Shown here in pieces: positions 47,801-61,079 of a stretch of DNA of 64,000 bases (position 1 is the first letter of the stretch; each line of letters begins with the position of its first letter). A program made the position numbers and the translations under genes. The DNA is from Hyaloscypha bicolor E (lineage: Eukaryota; Ascomycota; Leotiomycetes; Helotiales; Hyaloscyphaceae): NCBI RefSeq assembly GCF_002865645.1, contig NW_020194519.1, positions 555,542 to 619,541 of the forward strand, written 5' to 3'. The notes beneath the pieces are model-generated. The model was not told where the DNA came from. It saw nothing but the letters and a program-made list of their open reading frames with translations, and searched no databases.

Positions 47801-50800
47801 TATATAATAGAAAGCTTAGTAAATATCTAATTTAGTATAGATCTTGGCTTTAGATAATTAATTTAAAGTTTTATTAATAAATAGAAAGAAATATTAATTC
47901 TTTTGGATAATATTATTTAGATAGTAGAAATTAATATAGAAATATAAACCTCCGTTTACTTTCTTTATAAAAAGAACTAGTAAAGTAAAGGAAATCTAAC
48001 TAGCTTTAATAAAGCCCTTAGCCAAATTATCTTCTAAAAAATACTTGATTTCTAAAAGCTTTTAAGTAAACTATTACCGGAAGAATTAATATCTAATACT
48101 TTTGGTTTTCTTTAGGCCTTTAATCTAAATCTTATAATTATATAGTCTATAGAAAGAAAGAATATTAGATTTCTTCTTTGAAAAAATAGAGATATATTTC
48201 TTAAGTTCCGGAAGTAATATCCTCTATAGCTACTAAAGCTTTATTTCTTTCGGTTATTAATTCTCTAGGCCAGAAATAGCTTCTTTTTTCCGAACTTTAA
48301 GCTTTTTATTAATCTTATAAATAGAGATTCGACTAATAATATTATCTTCTTTTTTAGCTATATAATTAAATACTATAAAGATAAGAATAGTTAGATCTAA
48401 TATTTACTTTTTATTAAGGACCTCTTTTTATTTTTTTGGCTTTTATTTAGATATTATATTTTAATTAGGCTATAGAAACTTCTTCTCTATAGTCTTATAT
48501 AATTCCCTCTAATTAGTTCGAAAAAAGAAAAACCGCTTAAAAATAGAAGATTTCCAGAAATAGCTTATAATAGAATCTTATTAATTAGTATCTTTTTAAT
48601 ACTTCTTATTAGATTACTTCTCTAGCTATTACTAAGAAATACTAATAATATAACCGAATTATATAGATTTAGGCTTATTCTTTAGCTATATAAGCCTATA
48701 TCTTCTATAATTAACTAGAATATTAATATATATTACCTATTTTCTACTAAGGATAATATTATAATCTTTAAGATTTAGAATAATTATAGGTATATTAATA
48801 CTTTATCTATTAATTAGAAATAAGATTTCTATATATTTCTTAGTAGATTTAGCTAGCTTTCTATTAAAACTATATATAATATAGGATAAAGGAAAGGGTT
48901 ATAGTTCTATTTCTAAAAATTACTCTATAAGCTAAATAAGCTTTATATTAATAAAAGTATAACTATTAGCTCTAGTATTAATAAGGGAAAAAGACTTAAT
49001 TTCTAATTTATTTATACTAATAATATAAAGTATTATAAGAGCATTTCCTTTTATTAGATAAGTTAAGTTAATCTTTACCAAATTTATATTATAAGCCCCT
49101 AAAGTAAAGACTTTCTTTAGGGATATTTATTTCCCGGTTCTATACCAGAATTAGAGCTCGAATTCTCCAAATACTTTACTAGAATAGTATATTCCGGTAG
49201 AATAGAAACTAAGCCCGGCTTAATTCTAGAAAAAGCTACCTTAGTTTCCTTACTATATAGAACCGGATAGTATCTAATATAGTAGCCGAACTCGTTATAG
49301 TTATAGTACTTAATAGTTAAAAGATTCTCGATCTTTATAGAATATTACTTATACTTATAAGGGAATATATATTTAATAAGAATAGTTAATATAGGCTTCT
49401 TGGGCTTCTTTTTAGAAGTATATAAAAGTATAGTACTAGAAGTAAACTTGGCTAAAATAGCTTCTGCCTTCTTATATTTTTTAGTCTTCTTATATATAGC
49501 CTTAATTTACTAATTATTAATAGTATAGTACTAAGTAAAGCAAATAGTATTAATAGAAGAATTATTATAATATATATATACTAACTTCTAGAGCTTTAGT
49601 AAGAGCTTCTTATTTAGTTTATATTTAATATCTTAAAGACTAATATTGCCTTTTATAGATAATTATAAGAAAAGAGTATAGAACTCCTAAAATATTTAAC
49701 TAAAGTATATTTAAAGCTTACTAAAGTTATAGCAAGTATTCTATATCTTATTAGGATTAGAATATAGCTTCTTTAGATAAAAATAAAGCTCTAAAAGCTA
49801 ATAGTACTAATTCGAATTATTTTCGTTTATATAAGAATTAGTTAGGGCAAGAGTATTACTAGTAAATTTACTAGAAATATAAATAATCTTGAGATTCTCT
49901 AAGGGATATAAATTAGTATTTCCTTATAGCTTATTCTTAATCTAAATTAGCCAGTTATTAAAGACAGTATAATCTCTAGTAAAGAGAGTTAAATCTAGAA
50001 GCTTAATAACTCTAGTATTTCTAAAGAAAATATAAGATATAGAAGATTTTAGATAGAAATAAGCGGAAAATAGTTCGAAATTCTTTTAAGAGAGATTTAA
50101 AGTAGCTAAAGCAGGCAAAGCAGAAGTAGTTAGAGCTACTATAAGCCGATCTATTATAGCTATATAGTACTTAATATTATCCTCGAGCTTAATATTATAG
50201 AGTTTAATATTTTCGAGAATAGCTTTATTATAACTATAGGTATTTTTATATAAAATAGCTCTTTAGACATTTTTCTAATAGCTCTTTATAATAATATTAA
50301 TATCTGAAAGTAAGATATTAGGTTCTTTAGTCTATTTATATAACTTTCCGGTAATAATATAGTCTTTAGTCTCTAGAAGCTTTATAATAAAAGTAGAGAG
50401 TTCTATTTTTATAGACTTATTTATAAATTCTCTAGAAATACTAACGGGATATTTAGTTCAGAAAGGGCCGCTAATAGAATAATCTGAACTAGTAAGAGCT
50501 TTACCGGAAGCCTTAACGAAAATTAATATAGTTCCTAGTTATATAGTATTCTAGGAAATTGACTTATTATACTTTTCCTTTACTATATTCTTTCTAGTAA
50601 TCTTATTACTAGTATATATATAGGGCCTATAATATTATAGGATAGAACTTAAGGATAGTAGTCAGGTTACTAGCCTATAGGTGCTTATTATTCTAGAACT
50701 TGGTTAAAGAATAGCCTTTATTTGAGGTTCTTTGATTTTCGGGTTTTCAGGGGATTTCTAATATACTACTAGTATATATTTATAAAGATATAAATATCTA

Positions 50801-50969
50801 ATTCCTTTAAGGATTCTAAAGCTTTTCGCTTTTATTATTCTAAAGTCTATTACTTATATTTCTAAGGTTCCGTTATCTTAGCGGTACCTATATTACTAAT
50901 AGTTCTAAATTGGTTTATTTGAAATCCTCTATAGAATTAAAGGAAATAAGCTTTAAATATTATTACGAA

Positions 50970-51236
50970 TATAGTATTTAAGGCTTAGAAAATAAGGTAG
51001 AAGATCTCTTATAAAGACAATTCAAAGCTAAGAAAGGGAAAACTAGAATATAGAAGGCTATAAGGAAGTATATATATTCTATAATATATTAGTTCTAAAA
51101 GAACTTAGCCTTCTAAATATCTCTAGTATATTTCAAGCCTATTTCCCTAGTAAGGCGGCCGTATTATATATATCTAGAAGGCAATAGAATATAGGCAATT
51201 ATATTAGCTAATAAGATCAAAAGCTAAATTATAATA
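50970..51236 (-). repeat. Gypsy B LTR, right copy
   Basis: 267 bp, equal in length to the left copy. Confidence 0.85.
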
Positions 51237-54185
51237 ATATTTTAGATATTTTTTCTTACTTTAGAATATTATACTATAAAGCTTTATTTCCGAATTCTTT
51301 ACTTATAATTTCTACTTTCTTATAAAAGTTAAATTATAATATCTATACTACTATTTTAGTTATTTATTTATTAGTAAGCTCTAAAATATACTAGAATAAA
51401 TAGGCTATAATATTAATATAAAAGCCTTTAAATATCTTATAAAATACTATAAATAATACTAGAAATTCGAATAATTACCGGAATAATTTAAGTTTAACCT
51501 AAGAAATAATATTAGCTTTAACTACTTTATTATTATTAATATCTTCTATATTTCCGGTAAATTTATACTTTATATTATTAATAAAGGTACTTAATATTAA
51601 GCCGGCTAATAGCTTTAAAATATTAGTATATTATATATTTGAAATACCCTAAAATAGTATTAAATTAATATCTATTTAGGCTCTTCTAATTAGATTATAG
51701 TAAATATTAGAAAGTAGTTTACTAATAAGAAATTTATTTAATTTATAAATATTATAGAAACTAAGGTTAAAATCATTTCTATAAAAGCTTATAATTCTAT
51801 TAGAATTATAGAATACTACTATAGCTTAATTTAATATATCTATCTTATTATTATAGCCGAAATTAATAAAATTAATAGAGATACTATATTCTAAATAGCT
51901 TTTAAAGCTATTAATAATTCTATAAAATTTAATAGTATTATTTTAACTCTTTTAGTTTATAGTACTTTATTCCGAATAACTAAATATAATATCCTATTAC
52001 TAATTATATTATAGTAATTAGTAGTATTTAAGAAAGTAATAGTAGAAATTCAGAAGCTTTAAGCTAGATACTAGATTATAAATACTCTAAATATCCGAAA
52101 TAGTTCTAGTATTACTAATATTTATAAACTTTCCTTAAATTCGGATATTCTTATATAATATAAAGGAAAAACTAATTAATCTAGTAGTTAGAATAAACTA
52201 TATAAGCTAGTAGCTATTAATAGAGAGAACTATATATTAGCTCTACTATATAGTAATACTACCTTCCGTTTAACTTCTATAAAATTCTTTTATATAGGAG
52301 ATATTAAGGTTATTACTAATAGCCTCAAACCTAAATCTATTTTTAAACTTTATAATAAGGCCAAAAATAATATAGATATAATTTCTCTTACTATTTCTAT
52401 TATTCTATTAAAGTATAATAGAGAATACTTATATAAGACCCTAGATATTATAGTATTTCTATAAGATAATAACTTATATAAGAACTTCTATTAAATTAAA
52501 ATTACTAGCCTTCTAGAAAAGAATATATTTGAGATTACTTTTAGATTTCAGATATTAAAAGAAATATATATTTTTAACTTCTGATTTATTAATAAGATTA
52601 AGAATAAAGATATAGAAAGAGAATTTAAGAAATCGAGACTAGTTATTTAAGCTTATAATAATAGTAAGAAATATATAATATTAATATAATTACTTATTAT
52701 TTAATATATTAGTTAGAGAATTATCTTTAGTATTACTACTATAATAATAAATACTATAAAGTTATATTTATATAATATTTTATAAGTTTATATCTAATTA
52801 ATAACTTTATTTAACAATAATTTTTATATTAACTTATTTTATAAACTTGCTAAAGAGCTAAATCTAAAGAATAATTCTATTCTAAAAGTTATAAAACTAT
52901 TATATAATATATTAGAAGCTAGAAATTACTAGTTTAAAACTTACTATTTCTATTATATTAACGAGCTTTCTATAAAATAATTAACTTATAACCCTTATCT
53001 TTTCTATAATAAGTAGCTCTTTAAAATTATTAGCCTTTAAACTAATAATACTTTATTTATTAGAACTAATAATTTTATAAAGGCAAAGTAATTAAAGCTC
53101 TAAAAGGCTAAATTCTTAGCTAAGAAGTATAAATACCTTACTTTTAACTATAATTTCAAGTTTAATAGAAATATTATTTATATAAATACTACTAGAATTA
53201 CTCTTATATAGAAATACTAGTATAAAAGCCTCTGAATTATTTCTATAAAAAATACTACTACTATAAATAATAGAGGTACTATTTATTAAGATCTTTTTAT
53301 TAAGGACTAATATATTACCTAATATACTAGAGAAGTATATATTATATTAGTCTATTAACCAGAAGCTTTATATAATCTATTAATTACTATTTAAGCTATT
53401 AAATTCTCGGAAACTAATATAAAGGTATTTAATAAATACATTTAATAATAAATTGAGAATACTATTAGAGAACTGAGATTTATAAAGCTAGTAAAGAAGT
53501 TCTTATATTTAATTATTTTTATAGATATTTCGTTTGCAAATAATAGAAATCTTTTTTTCTAAATCAGATATATTCTAGTTCTAGTAAACGGAACTAGATA
53601 TACTAATATTATTTACTAGAAGTATTCTAGCTTTAGAACTTTATAATATAACTTATAGCTTTAATATAGGCATTTTAGTTAAATCTATAATTAATAAAGT
53701 ACTAGAAATAAAACTATTACTAGTAGTTTATATAAATTCGAAGTCGTTATATAAATGCCTTATTAAATTAGAAACTACTCGAGAAAAGCATCTAATAATT
53801 AATATAATATATCTTTAATAAATATATAAATAATAAGAGATTACAGAAATTAAATAAATTAAAGGAAAATCGAATTCTACTAATTCTATAATAAAATTAA
53901 AGCTAATAAATATCCTTAAGTACCTAATTAATATAAATACTATATAATTAGATATAGAGAAATAGATTAAGTATAAATAGAGCAGGAAATAGATATATAA
54001 GATAGGAGGATATTATAAGAGAGGAAGTTATATATAAAAGACTATAGTCTTTAGTATATAACTAAAACCTTAGAAGTAATATAGATATATAAAATATTTG
54101 GGAAACCTAATATTAGGCCAGATTAGAGAATTTATATATAATTAGAGAGAGGTACTATCTTTTGCGTTTTTTAAAAAGTTTCTAG

Positions 54186-54470
54186 TATTAGTATAGCTAT
54201 TTTTTTAGGAGTTATATATATAGTTATAGGATACGGGATACGGGATATAAGTAATAAGATATGAGATATAGGATATAGTTATATAACCTTATATCTTATA
54301 GGTAACTCGACTAGTAAACTAGATTCTATTAGGCTTAGCAGATTTAGGAATTATATATTAATACTATAATACTATACTTCTTATTTCTAAATAATAATAA
54401 CTTTACTAATCTTATATAAATAGCATTCCACGCTTATATAATAGTATTATATATTACTAATAAACCAATA
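54186..54470 (+). repeat. Copia LTR, right copy (285 bp)
   Basis: Begins TATTAGTATAGC and ends AAACCAATA. It contains short GATACGGGATA-type repeats also found in the left copy. Confidence 0.85.
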
Positions 54471-55068
54471 ATACTATATATTTCTAATAAACTAATACTA
54501 TTTAATAAATAAGATTTCTTTAGTTATTTAATAGCTTTTAAGTAAATTATAATTTACTATAATTATATAATAAGTACTTACTTCTATTTATAAATATTTA
54601 TAAGTATATATTTTACTTTACTCTAATTATTAGAGTATTACCCTACTTATATTCCATTTAATACTAATTATAAATATTTATAAGTGGTATAAATACTATA
54701 AGTATTTCTTTTTCATACTAGGGCATACTGGCCCTGGGTTATTTGGAAGCGGAATGGCTCTATGGTAAGCATTAAGTGGTGCTTACGCTGGACGAGTAGA
54801 AACTAGTTCTGGTGGTGGTGGTGGTGGTGGTGGTGGTGGCAGTGAAGGGATAAAGGTATTTTCAGATGAGCGAATCTCGCTTCTTTTTGCACCATGGGCG
54901 GTGCCACTGGGACGTGCTTCTCCCATGAGAGTACTCTTTGAACTGTCTCATTTTCTAACACTATTTCTCTATTCAATCGGGGTTCTCGGGACTGTTTTGC
55001 CCATCGATCAATTCCAGCACGTTTCAAGTCGTCTAACGCCTTAGCACAGGTCCATCCAAATTAACTCA
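54471..55068. other. Border of the RIP desert, with a GGT trinucleotide run
   Basis: AT-rich to about 54720, then normal GC. A run of nine to ten GGT units lies at 54811-54839. A minus-strand frame (54803-55027) translates it as polyhistidine, but it shows no other support as a gene. Confidence 0.5.
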
Positions 55069-55407
55069 CTAACTGTCCCTCTTGACGACTCTGTTAAACT
55101 CGGCGATGGCCCTCCTGGCCCTTTCTTCATGCTCTTTCTTGCTTTGGAATTCTCCTCGTGCGATACGCCCCGAGATGTTTGTGGCGGCGTTGAGGTAGCG
55201 TCCGAGAGTGTCGGAGACTTGTGTTTGAGGGCCAATACTGAAGGGAAGTCAGACGCTCGTCACTGAAGGCAACTAAGGCAGCTAGCTTAGCTATGAGGCG
55301 TCGGGCATTGGAGCTTTGAGAACCACTTGATATCGGGCCACTCACCTAGAGCCACTACCCGAGGTCATGCTTCCCTCGAAAGAGGATGTGTTGGATCGGG
55401 CCGGCAT
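55069..55407 (-). CDS. Small helical protein of unknown function, 76 residues
   Basis: Exons 55407-55346 and 55237-55069 join in frame over a 108-bp intron with a consensus donor GTGAGT and a pyrimidine-rich acceptor CCCTTCAG. The product starts MPARSNTSSFEGSMTSGSGS, a flexible Ser-rich N-terminus. It continues with a predicted helical part containing DTLGRYLNAATNISGRIARG and a charged segment KKEHEERARRAIAEFNRVVK before TAG at 55069. The family is not recognised, but the amphipathic, charged C-terminus and clean splice sites make a real gene likely. No signal peptide or membrane segment. It lies divergent from the zinc-finger gene, 800 bp away. Confidence 0.6.
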
Positions 55408-56206
55408 AACGTGTGGAAGCGGGAGTGGATCTGCTGATACATGATTCAGAATGGGTATTCCGGTATTTTCGTTTAGGGTCACATACATCTAAGGATAAGT
55501 TGTAGGCGATGGTGTTAGAGAAAATAGTATGGACCGTTTGTGGGACAACGATCTCGACGGAAAAGATCTCGTATTTGTATGTCTGATCTCTTCCATTCTA
55601 TCGCCCATTGCTTTTCGAGCGTATTTCCACTTCAATTGTCGCAGAACCACACTTACGCAATTGAATGCATTTGTCGTCGAACTGTCGCAACGTGTCACGT
55701 GCCAGGCAATGCTTCAGCGAGTCAACGCAAAGGATGACTTTTGCAGATTTCTGCATAACTATCCCTGTCAATTCGGCCGCCAAGGCCGCATCGTTGCAAT
55801 TTCTTCTCACGACGCAGATTCGTTCAATTAATCCGCAATCTTTCCATCGTGTTTCCAGAGTTACCGGTCGACGCCTCGAGTTCAGGATTGAGGCAAGAGG
55901 AACCCCCTATCATAAGCACTCACATGTGCCAGTCGCCCTTATCTTTCCGTCATTTGGCACTCAGGACGTCTTCACATGAGAGGCTTTTCGCCCAAGCAAT
56001 CGCCTTCCAACAATCGCCGCCTTTCCGCTCCATGCGGGCTCCACCGATTTTAGGGCAAACATATCGATGACAATTCAACACCGATATACAAGCATGAGTG
56101 CCCAAGGACTCAAGTGTCTTCCTTAGCGCCGCTAAGTTCATCAAACAAGAAACGCCATTTATCAACAGCCATCAATTGAGTATCTCGAATTCCTTCGGTT
56201 TCTATC
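55408..56206. other. Divergent promoter region
   Basis: Spacer between the small minus-strand gene and the zinc-finger gene. Several short open frames on both strands have no recognisable content. Confidence 0.45.
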
Positions 56207-59200
56207 ATGTCCTGGATCGGTCAACTATTGAATGGCAGGGATGAATGCATACCCCCAGGACTCTCCCATTCTCCCCGCCAGGCCGCAATTCCTCTGACAC
56301 CTTCGAGAGCGCCGGTACCTCACGCGCCAAAATACGAACACGGAGGCTTTAGATCTTTGCAGCCAATTCAACACAATGAGTCGCCCACCGAACATGCTTC
56401 CCAGAGGATACCAGCACCTCCATCACCGTATACCAACCCACAGAAATTACTGCCCCTCATTATGCCAAACCATCCAACATTGCCCAATATGTTAACGGGT
56501 ACTGCCAGTTATGGACAGCCCCTGCCCCTGGCATTCAGGCCAGCAACCTCTGCCAGCACGAGGTCTACTATCTCTAGCCTGAGCACGTCTACTCGGCGCG
56601 ACAGTCTCATCAGCAGCTCAGCTTCAACAACAGCGTCAACAGCAGCTTCAACAGTAGCTTCAACGGTGCTAGACTATGACTATAACTATGAATTGCCTTG
56701 CGAATTTGAGTATCTGGGTTGTGACATCTCTTTTCACCCCGACCAATTCGAGGAGTGGATTTTGCACAGCGTCTCCCACTTCGGTACATATGGGCCCCCG
56801 CCCAAGACGATATGTCTCTTCTGCGATAAAGCACCATTCGGGGATAAGAGAGATGCATTCTATAACTGGAGAGAGCGAATGCTGCACATCGGCGATCATT
56901 TCCGGCACCAAGTGCGGCAAGATTCTGCACGACCTGATTTCTTGGTAATCGAGTACATGAGGAAGAAACATCTAATTTCCCAAGAAGATTATGCCTGGGC
57001 CACGAGATATACAGAAAGGCACCATTGTGATGGCTTGGTTCCACTTGGGTATATGCCTCCAGAACTGAGGAGAAAAGAAGAGAAGAGTAAGGAGCTTCCC
57101 CATGACTTGGAGAAGGAGGACCGACACAGGAGACGGGAGAGCGCGGGACGGGGGAAAGAGAAGTCTAAAAGTATACATTATCCCGCGACGAAGGCGACAC
57201 GGTCACTGAACTACCCCTCTCGTTCTCGATCCACTTGGAATGCAAGTCTTAAAGACACAAATCGGCCGCCATCTATTCCAGCACAAAGCAAACCCCAACC
57301 ATCAAAAGTTAAGGCTGGAACGGCAGCTACGAAGCCACGAACTCTCCCTCTGGAGAAACGTCGACATTCAGCATCCCCAGCTAATGAAACAGTTGCAGAA
57401 TTCCGATCCGAAGCCATCACCACCCATGTCAGCTTAATGGAGAAAAGCACAGATAGTGTTTCCACTACTTATAGCGAAAGCAGCGCGGGGCTGCTTTCAG
57501 AAGTCCAATTGGTATGCTTCCAGAGCAACCCAACAGAAGAATCCGCAATTGTGTCTCGATCCAACTCTTTGACTGACTCTACATGCTCGGAAGACGAGAC
57601 AGACTGGGAGGTAGACAGTGATGAGGATATGGCGAATATGCACAATTCTTTCAATCCACAAGGCATCGCCTTTGAGGATTCCTTGATTCAAAGTCGATTG
57701 ACGCCGGCAAAGGCACAACTGGTTGATCGTCTCATGGAAGAATTCTGGGTGATTTTCAGCCAAGTCTGGAAGGCAAATATACAACATCGTGGTTCGGAGT
57801 CTGCATCTGCTTCAGGCTCACCATCCAAGGAGGCTGTTTTTTCTCAACCTATATCATCAGATTCCAAGGGAACAAAACGATCACGCCGTAATGCAGACGA
57901 CGGCTCTGATGATAACAATGGAAGGCGATCGAAACGAGGTGGGAGTAGATCTGAACCTCTAGACATGACGGGAAATTCTGTACGGTTTGCGTGTCCGTAT
58001 CGCAAAAATAATCCCAGGAAGTACTGTATTCAAAGATACAAGCATTGTGCTCTCAATTCACATGCCACAGTAGCACGCGTAAAGTGGGTGTTATTTCCAC
58101 CATAAATTGCCCCGAAGCTAACTCAATTCTGCAACCAAGAGCTCATTTATATACTTACCATTCTATCAATCAATGCGAGCGATGCAAAGATCTCTTCAGC
58201 ACCGTTAAAGAACTCGAGGGCCATACCGTAGCTGAGTCTGGATGCCCGTCGAGAACAGCACATCCGGTAGATGGCATAACGAGGAAGATAAAAGAGCAGT
58301 TGCAGTGCAGGAAGAAGGCATATCCGGGCCAGACCGAGTCCGAACGGTGGGCTCAGATCTATGAAATACTCTTCGGCCCGAAGCCCGACGACGTGACGCC
58401 GAGCCCCTGTAAGTTACCCATAGCTCTTGTCCCCTCTTCGCTACCGACTTCTCGTCACCACATTTCCCTCCCTTAGACTATTTCCCATGCCTACCCACTA
58501 AACTGACATTTTTCCAGATTTTGAGCAAATCCGAGACCTCGAAGAGGGCACAAACAGGTCTCCCGACTCCCGAGGCCTAGCAAATTACGAGGACTACCTC
58601 CGCCGTGAGCTCCCCCGCTTCTTCAACAGCGTTCTCCAGAATGCTGTAGGCAGGGAGGTCCAACCCATCGAAGAAAGACTGCGCGGTCAAATGATGAGCT
58701 TTCTGGAAGAAGCCCAGAACCGTGCATTCTCAAGCTACAGAGCGATACTGAGTCCTACTCCAGATTCGGAACTCGCACCTCCGGGCGAAGAAAGGATGGC
58801 GTCAGATGCAATCACAGACAGAAGACCAACAGCGATTCTGGAGCGGTTCTACCAACCTCCAGCTCCGCAGATGGACAGCGAATCGCTCCTGGACATGTCG
58901 GATTTCGGAAAACTTAATCCGCGAGATAACGAAGGGGGCAGTTTCTCCGATTCTGGCTTCTTTTCGAATGCTTCTGGATCTGCCTCCTCCCAACATGCAA
59001 CTAATGAAGCCGATGTCAATGATCTTGCAAGGTTTCCCTCTGATGACCGACTCCCAGGACTGGCATCACGCGAGGACACGGCACAGTCAACCACAGCTAA
59101 CATCCTTCAATACGTACCACAAGACGGGACATCTGTCGTTGCCTCGCAACAACGCTGTCACCAACAGGGCCTTGCAGACATGACTGCCTCCGAGCCTCTT

Positions 59201-59359
59201 TATCCCGAACGCGGGGACGACTCGTCGATGTATGGTGGCGCCTTCATGCAAGCACCACCATTCCGCGACGAGACTTTGACAGACACTTTCAACGACACGA
59301 ACGTCGACTTCATCAACTGGGACGTACTACCACACGTGGGCGCGGCCGAAGGCCCTTAA
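56207..59359 (+). CDS. Long Ser/Thr-rich zinc-finger protein
   Basis: Three exons (56207-58083, 58140-58408, 58518-59359) join in frame over introns of 56 and 109 bp (donors GTGGGT and GTAAGT) to give 995 residues. Residues 115-160 are a Ser/Thr-rich tract. A first Cys/His cluster starts near residue 165 (CEFEYLGC, then HSVSHF, ICLFCDKAPF and HIGDHFRH). After a long disordered, charged linker, a second cluster starts near 596 (FACPYRKNNPRKYC) and a C2H2-type finger spans the first intron (VKAHLYTYH, then CERCKDLF near 638 and EGH). The C-terminal part holds ANYEDYLRRELPRFF and RAFSSYR, followed by an acidic region ending in WDVLPHV. It is probably a nuclear nucleic-acid-binding regulator; targets are unknown. 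The gene seems intact. Confidence 0.85.
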
Positions 59360-60240
59360 GATCCTGATATAGTCACTCTTGCACAGCTTGACAAGATTTC
59401 TACACTTGCTCTGGTTTTGCAGCCCATTGAAAAAAAAAGTTCAGTTATGCAAACATGGCTCCCGATGTCGCATGAATCAGAACAAGGAACCTTACAGGTA
59501 TGTATGTGGGAAGGAGTTTGAGGAGATGGTGGAAATGGCATTTAGGGATTATGGGGAAGGGTGGCCTGAGGGGAGACAACGCTATGGCCCATTAATAAAA
59601 GAATGCATAAGAGTAAAGGAAATGAGAAACTGGTGGACCTGCTTATTAGCAGGCGTTTCATAATCTTACCACTCGTCGCGGTCATACAGAGGCCTCACAA
59701 GTCATCTAATCTGTGTCCGAGTGGACTCACCACAAACGTGCTTGGTCAGAAGACGCTGAGGAATTTCTTCCCTTGCGCAATTCCATTCACTCACATTCAC
59801 GACTGACGAGGCTTGAATGCTAAACTGCAAGGTATTCACGGCGATCGGCGAAAAAAATGGAGGGACCGTTTTCAAATTCATCTGCAAAAATTGGTACCGT
59901 GTCTCCAATTTTCCCCCATGCTTTCATTTTGTGCTTCGTGTCGGTAGATGCGAATACCTTTGGCCTATAGAATAACCACTTGAGGAGTAGACACATGACC
60001 ACAACCTCTACCAATACCGTATTATGCAGTCAAGAATCCAGTACTATCGTCAGGGTCAGTTACAGGACGCTCGCCAAATCATATTCCTTCAGTATCCGCG
60101 TCCTGCGATCTTACTTGTAGTCAAGGCACCGCTCTTAGGATATATTGCTACGGCTAGAGCCATGTGTATATGCTCAGTTACTCGAACCATCTTATTCTTC
60201 GAGTTGCGTGATAAAAGAGGAGGCTGCGATTAGACAGGCA
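59360..60240. other. Intergenic, no supported gene
   Basis: Short open frames on both strands have no domain. Contains the 3' end of the zinc-finger transcript. Confidence 0.4.
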
Positions 60241-60955
60241 GTCTCGCTTAGGGCCTCGCTTAGCGGGCCGTGAGAGAACTTTCCCTCCCCTTAACTTCCT
60301 CGCCTTATAGAAAAGTATGTACTTACTATAGCTAATACTTTATTATAATAAAGGCTCTTATTAAGTTATTCTATAAATATATCTATTTTATAAATATATG
60401 TTTAACGGGCTTACTCTAATTATTTAAAACTTAAAAGTTAAGAAATAAGCTCTGAATTTAATTTAAAGGCTTAAGTTTTAATAGATATATATAGATTTAA
60501 AAACAAGAAGATAGCGACTGTTCTTTTCTTATAATTTCAGACCATATATATGTAAGAAATACAGGGGCTATAGGAGGCCTTATAACTTTAGGTGTTAATA
60601 TTCTAAAACGGCTTAGGTTATAGCTGAGATCTGTAACGGTCAGAGATTTATGCTCCTGGTGTTTCGAAAATGGCCGCTCCGCTCTCAATCCATGCCTATA
60701 GTCGTTTGCCGCCCGTGTTATTGCTGAATTTGAGGCTGCACAGGATGGGCCTATGCCGTTTGAAGCAGATTCGCGGCCAATTAACTCAAAATTATAGTGC
60801 CATGAGCGCTCGGGCATTGTTAGACTTCTCCTCATTACTTATAGTGTGTAGTTCTATAACTCAGAGCAGGCACTAATAACCGTGACCCACTACGATTCTT
60901 CTATTAATGGCAAGTCTTTACAAGTAATTAAGTTCTTTAGCCACTTAGATAGTTA
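60241..60955. other. Spacer with short AT-rich RIP-like patch
   Basis: About 60310-60480 is AT-rich. At 60246-60272 a CCTCGCTTAGCG motif resembles the inner arm of the element at 8902-9163. A 112-residue minus-strand frame (60497-60835) has no recognised domain and is not called. Confidence 0.4.
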
Positions 60956-61079
60956 GGCAAATATGCGAAAACTGCTCCCTCGTAATAAATTAAGAAATTC
61001 TATAATATAAGGTACTCTACTAAAATAGTATAACTCGGATCAATAATTCATAATGAGGGAGCGATTTCGCACATTCGCC
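60956..61079. mobile_element. Short MITE-like element, about 25-bp imperfect inverted repeats
   Basis: The left arm (60956-60981, GGCAAATATGCGAAAACTG then CTCCCTC) and right arm (61055-61079) are inverted with a few mismatches and one gap. Both contain TGCGAAA and GCTCCCTC. The 73-bp interior is AT-rich. No target duplication was identified. Confidence 0.55.

Larger units (their letters stand above)
44556..51236 (-). mobile_element. Ty3/gypsy LTR retrotransposon, copy B (nested, heavily RIP-mutated)
   Basis: LTRs of 267 bp (44556-44822 and 50970-51236) bound 6,681 bp inserted into the copia element. It can be aligned by eye with copy A along its whole length (same order of landmarks, minus strand), including the region downstream of the left LTR, RNase H and integrase segments. 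Its LTRs are about 30 bp longer than those of copy A near the end (an extra TTAGCTAATAAAG..AAAGC stretch). GC-rich patches kept in copy A are AT here (TATTATATATAT in place of CGTCACGTGYGT). No target duplication was assigned. Confidence 0.87.
41396..54470 (+). mobile_element. Ty1/copia LTR retrotransposon split by gypsy copy B
   Basis: LTRs of 285 bp at 41396-41680 and 54186-54470 bound 13,075 bp, of which about 6.7 kb is a nested gypsy element. The flanking pentamers ATATT (41391-41395) and ATACT (54471-54475) differ by one C/T and may be a RIP-mutated target duplication. The plus strand keeps a protease-region remnant before the break (SLTNIDKLEIYFNNLTNYF, about 44450-44510). After it lies a copia RNase H region (YILVLVNGTRY, NSKSLYKCLIKLETTREK; about 53520-53970). 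All frames are broken by RIP-type stops. Confidence 0.87.

Noticed and set aside
54803..55027. Polyhistidine-containing minus-strand frame
   Set aside because: The His run is only the translation of a GGT simple repeat; the remainder has no support.
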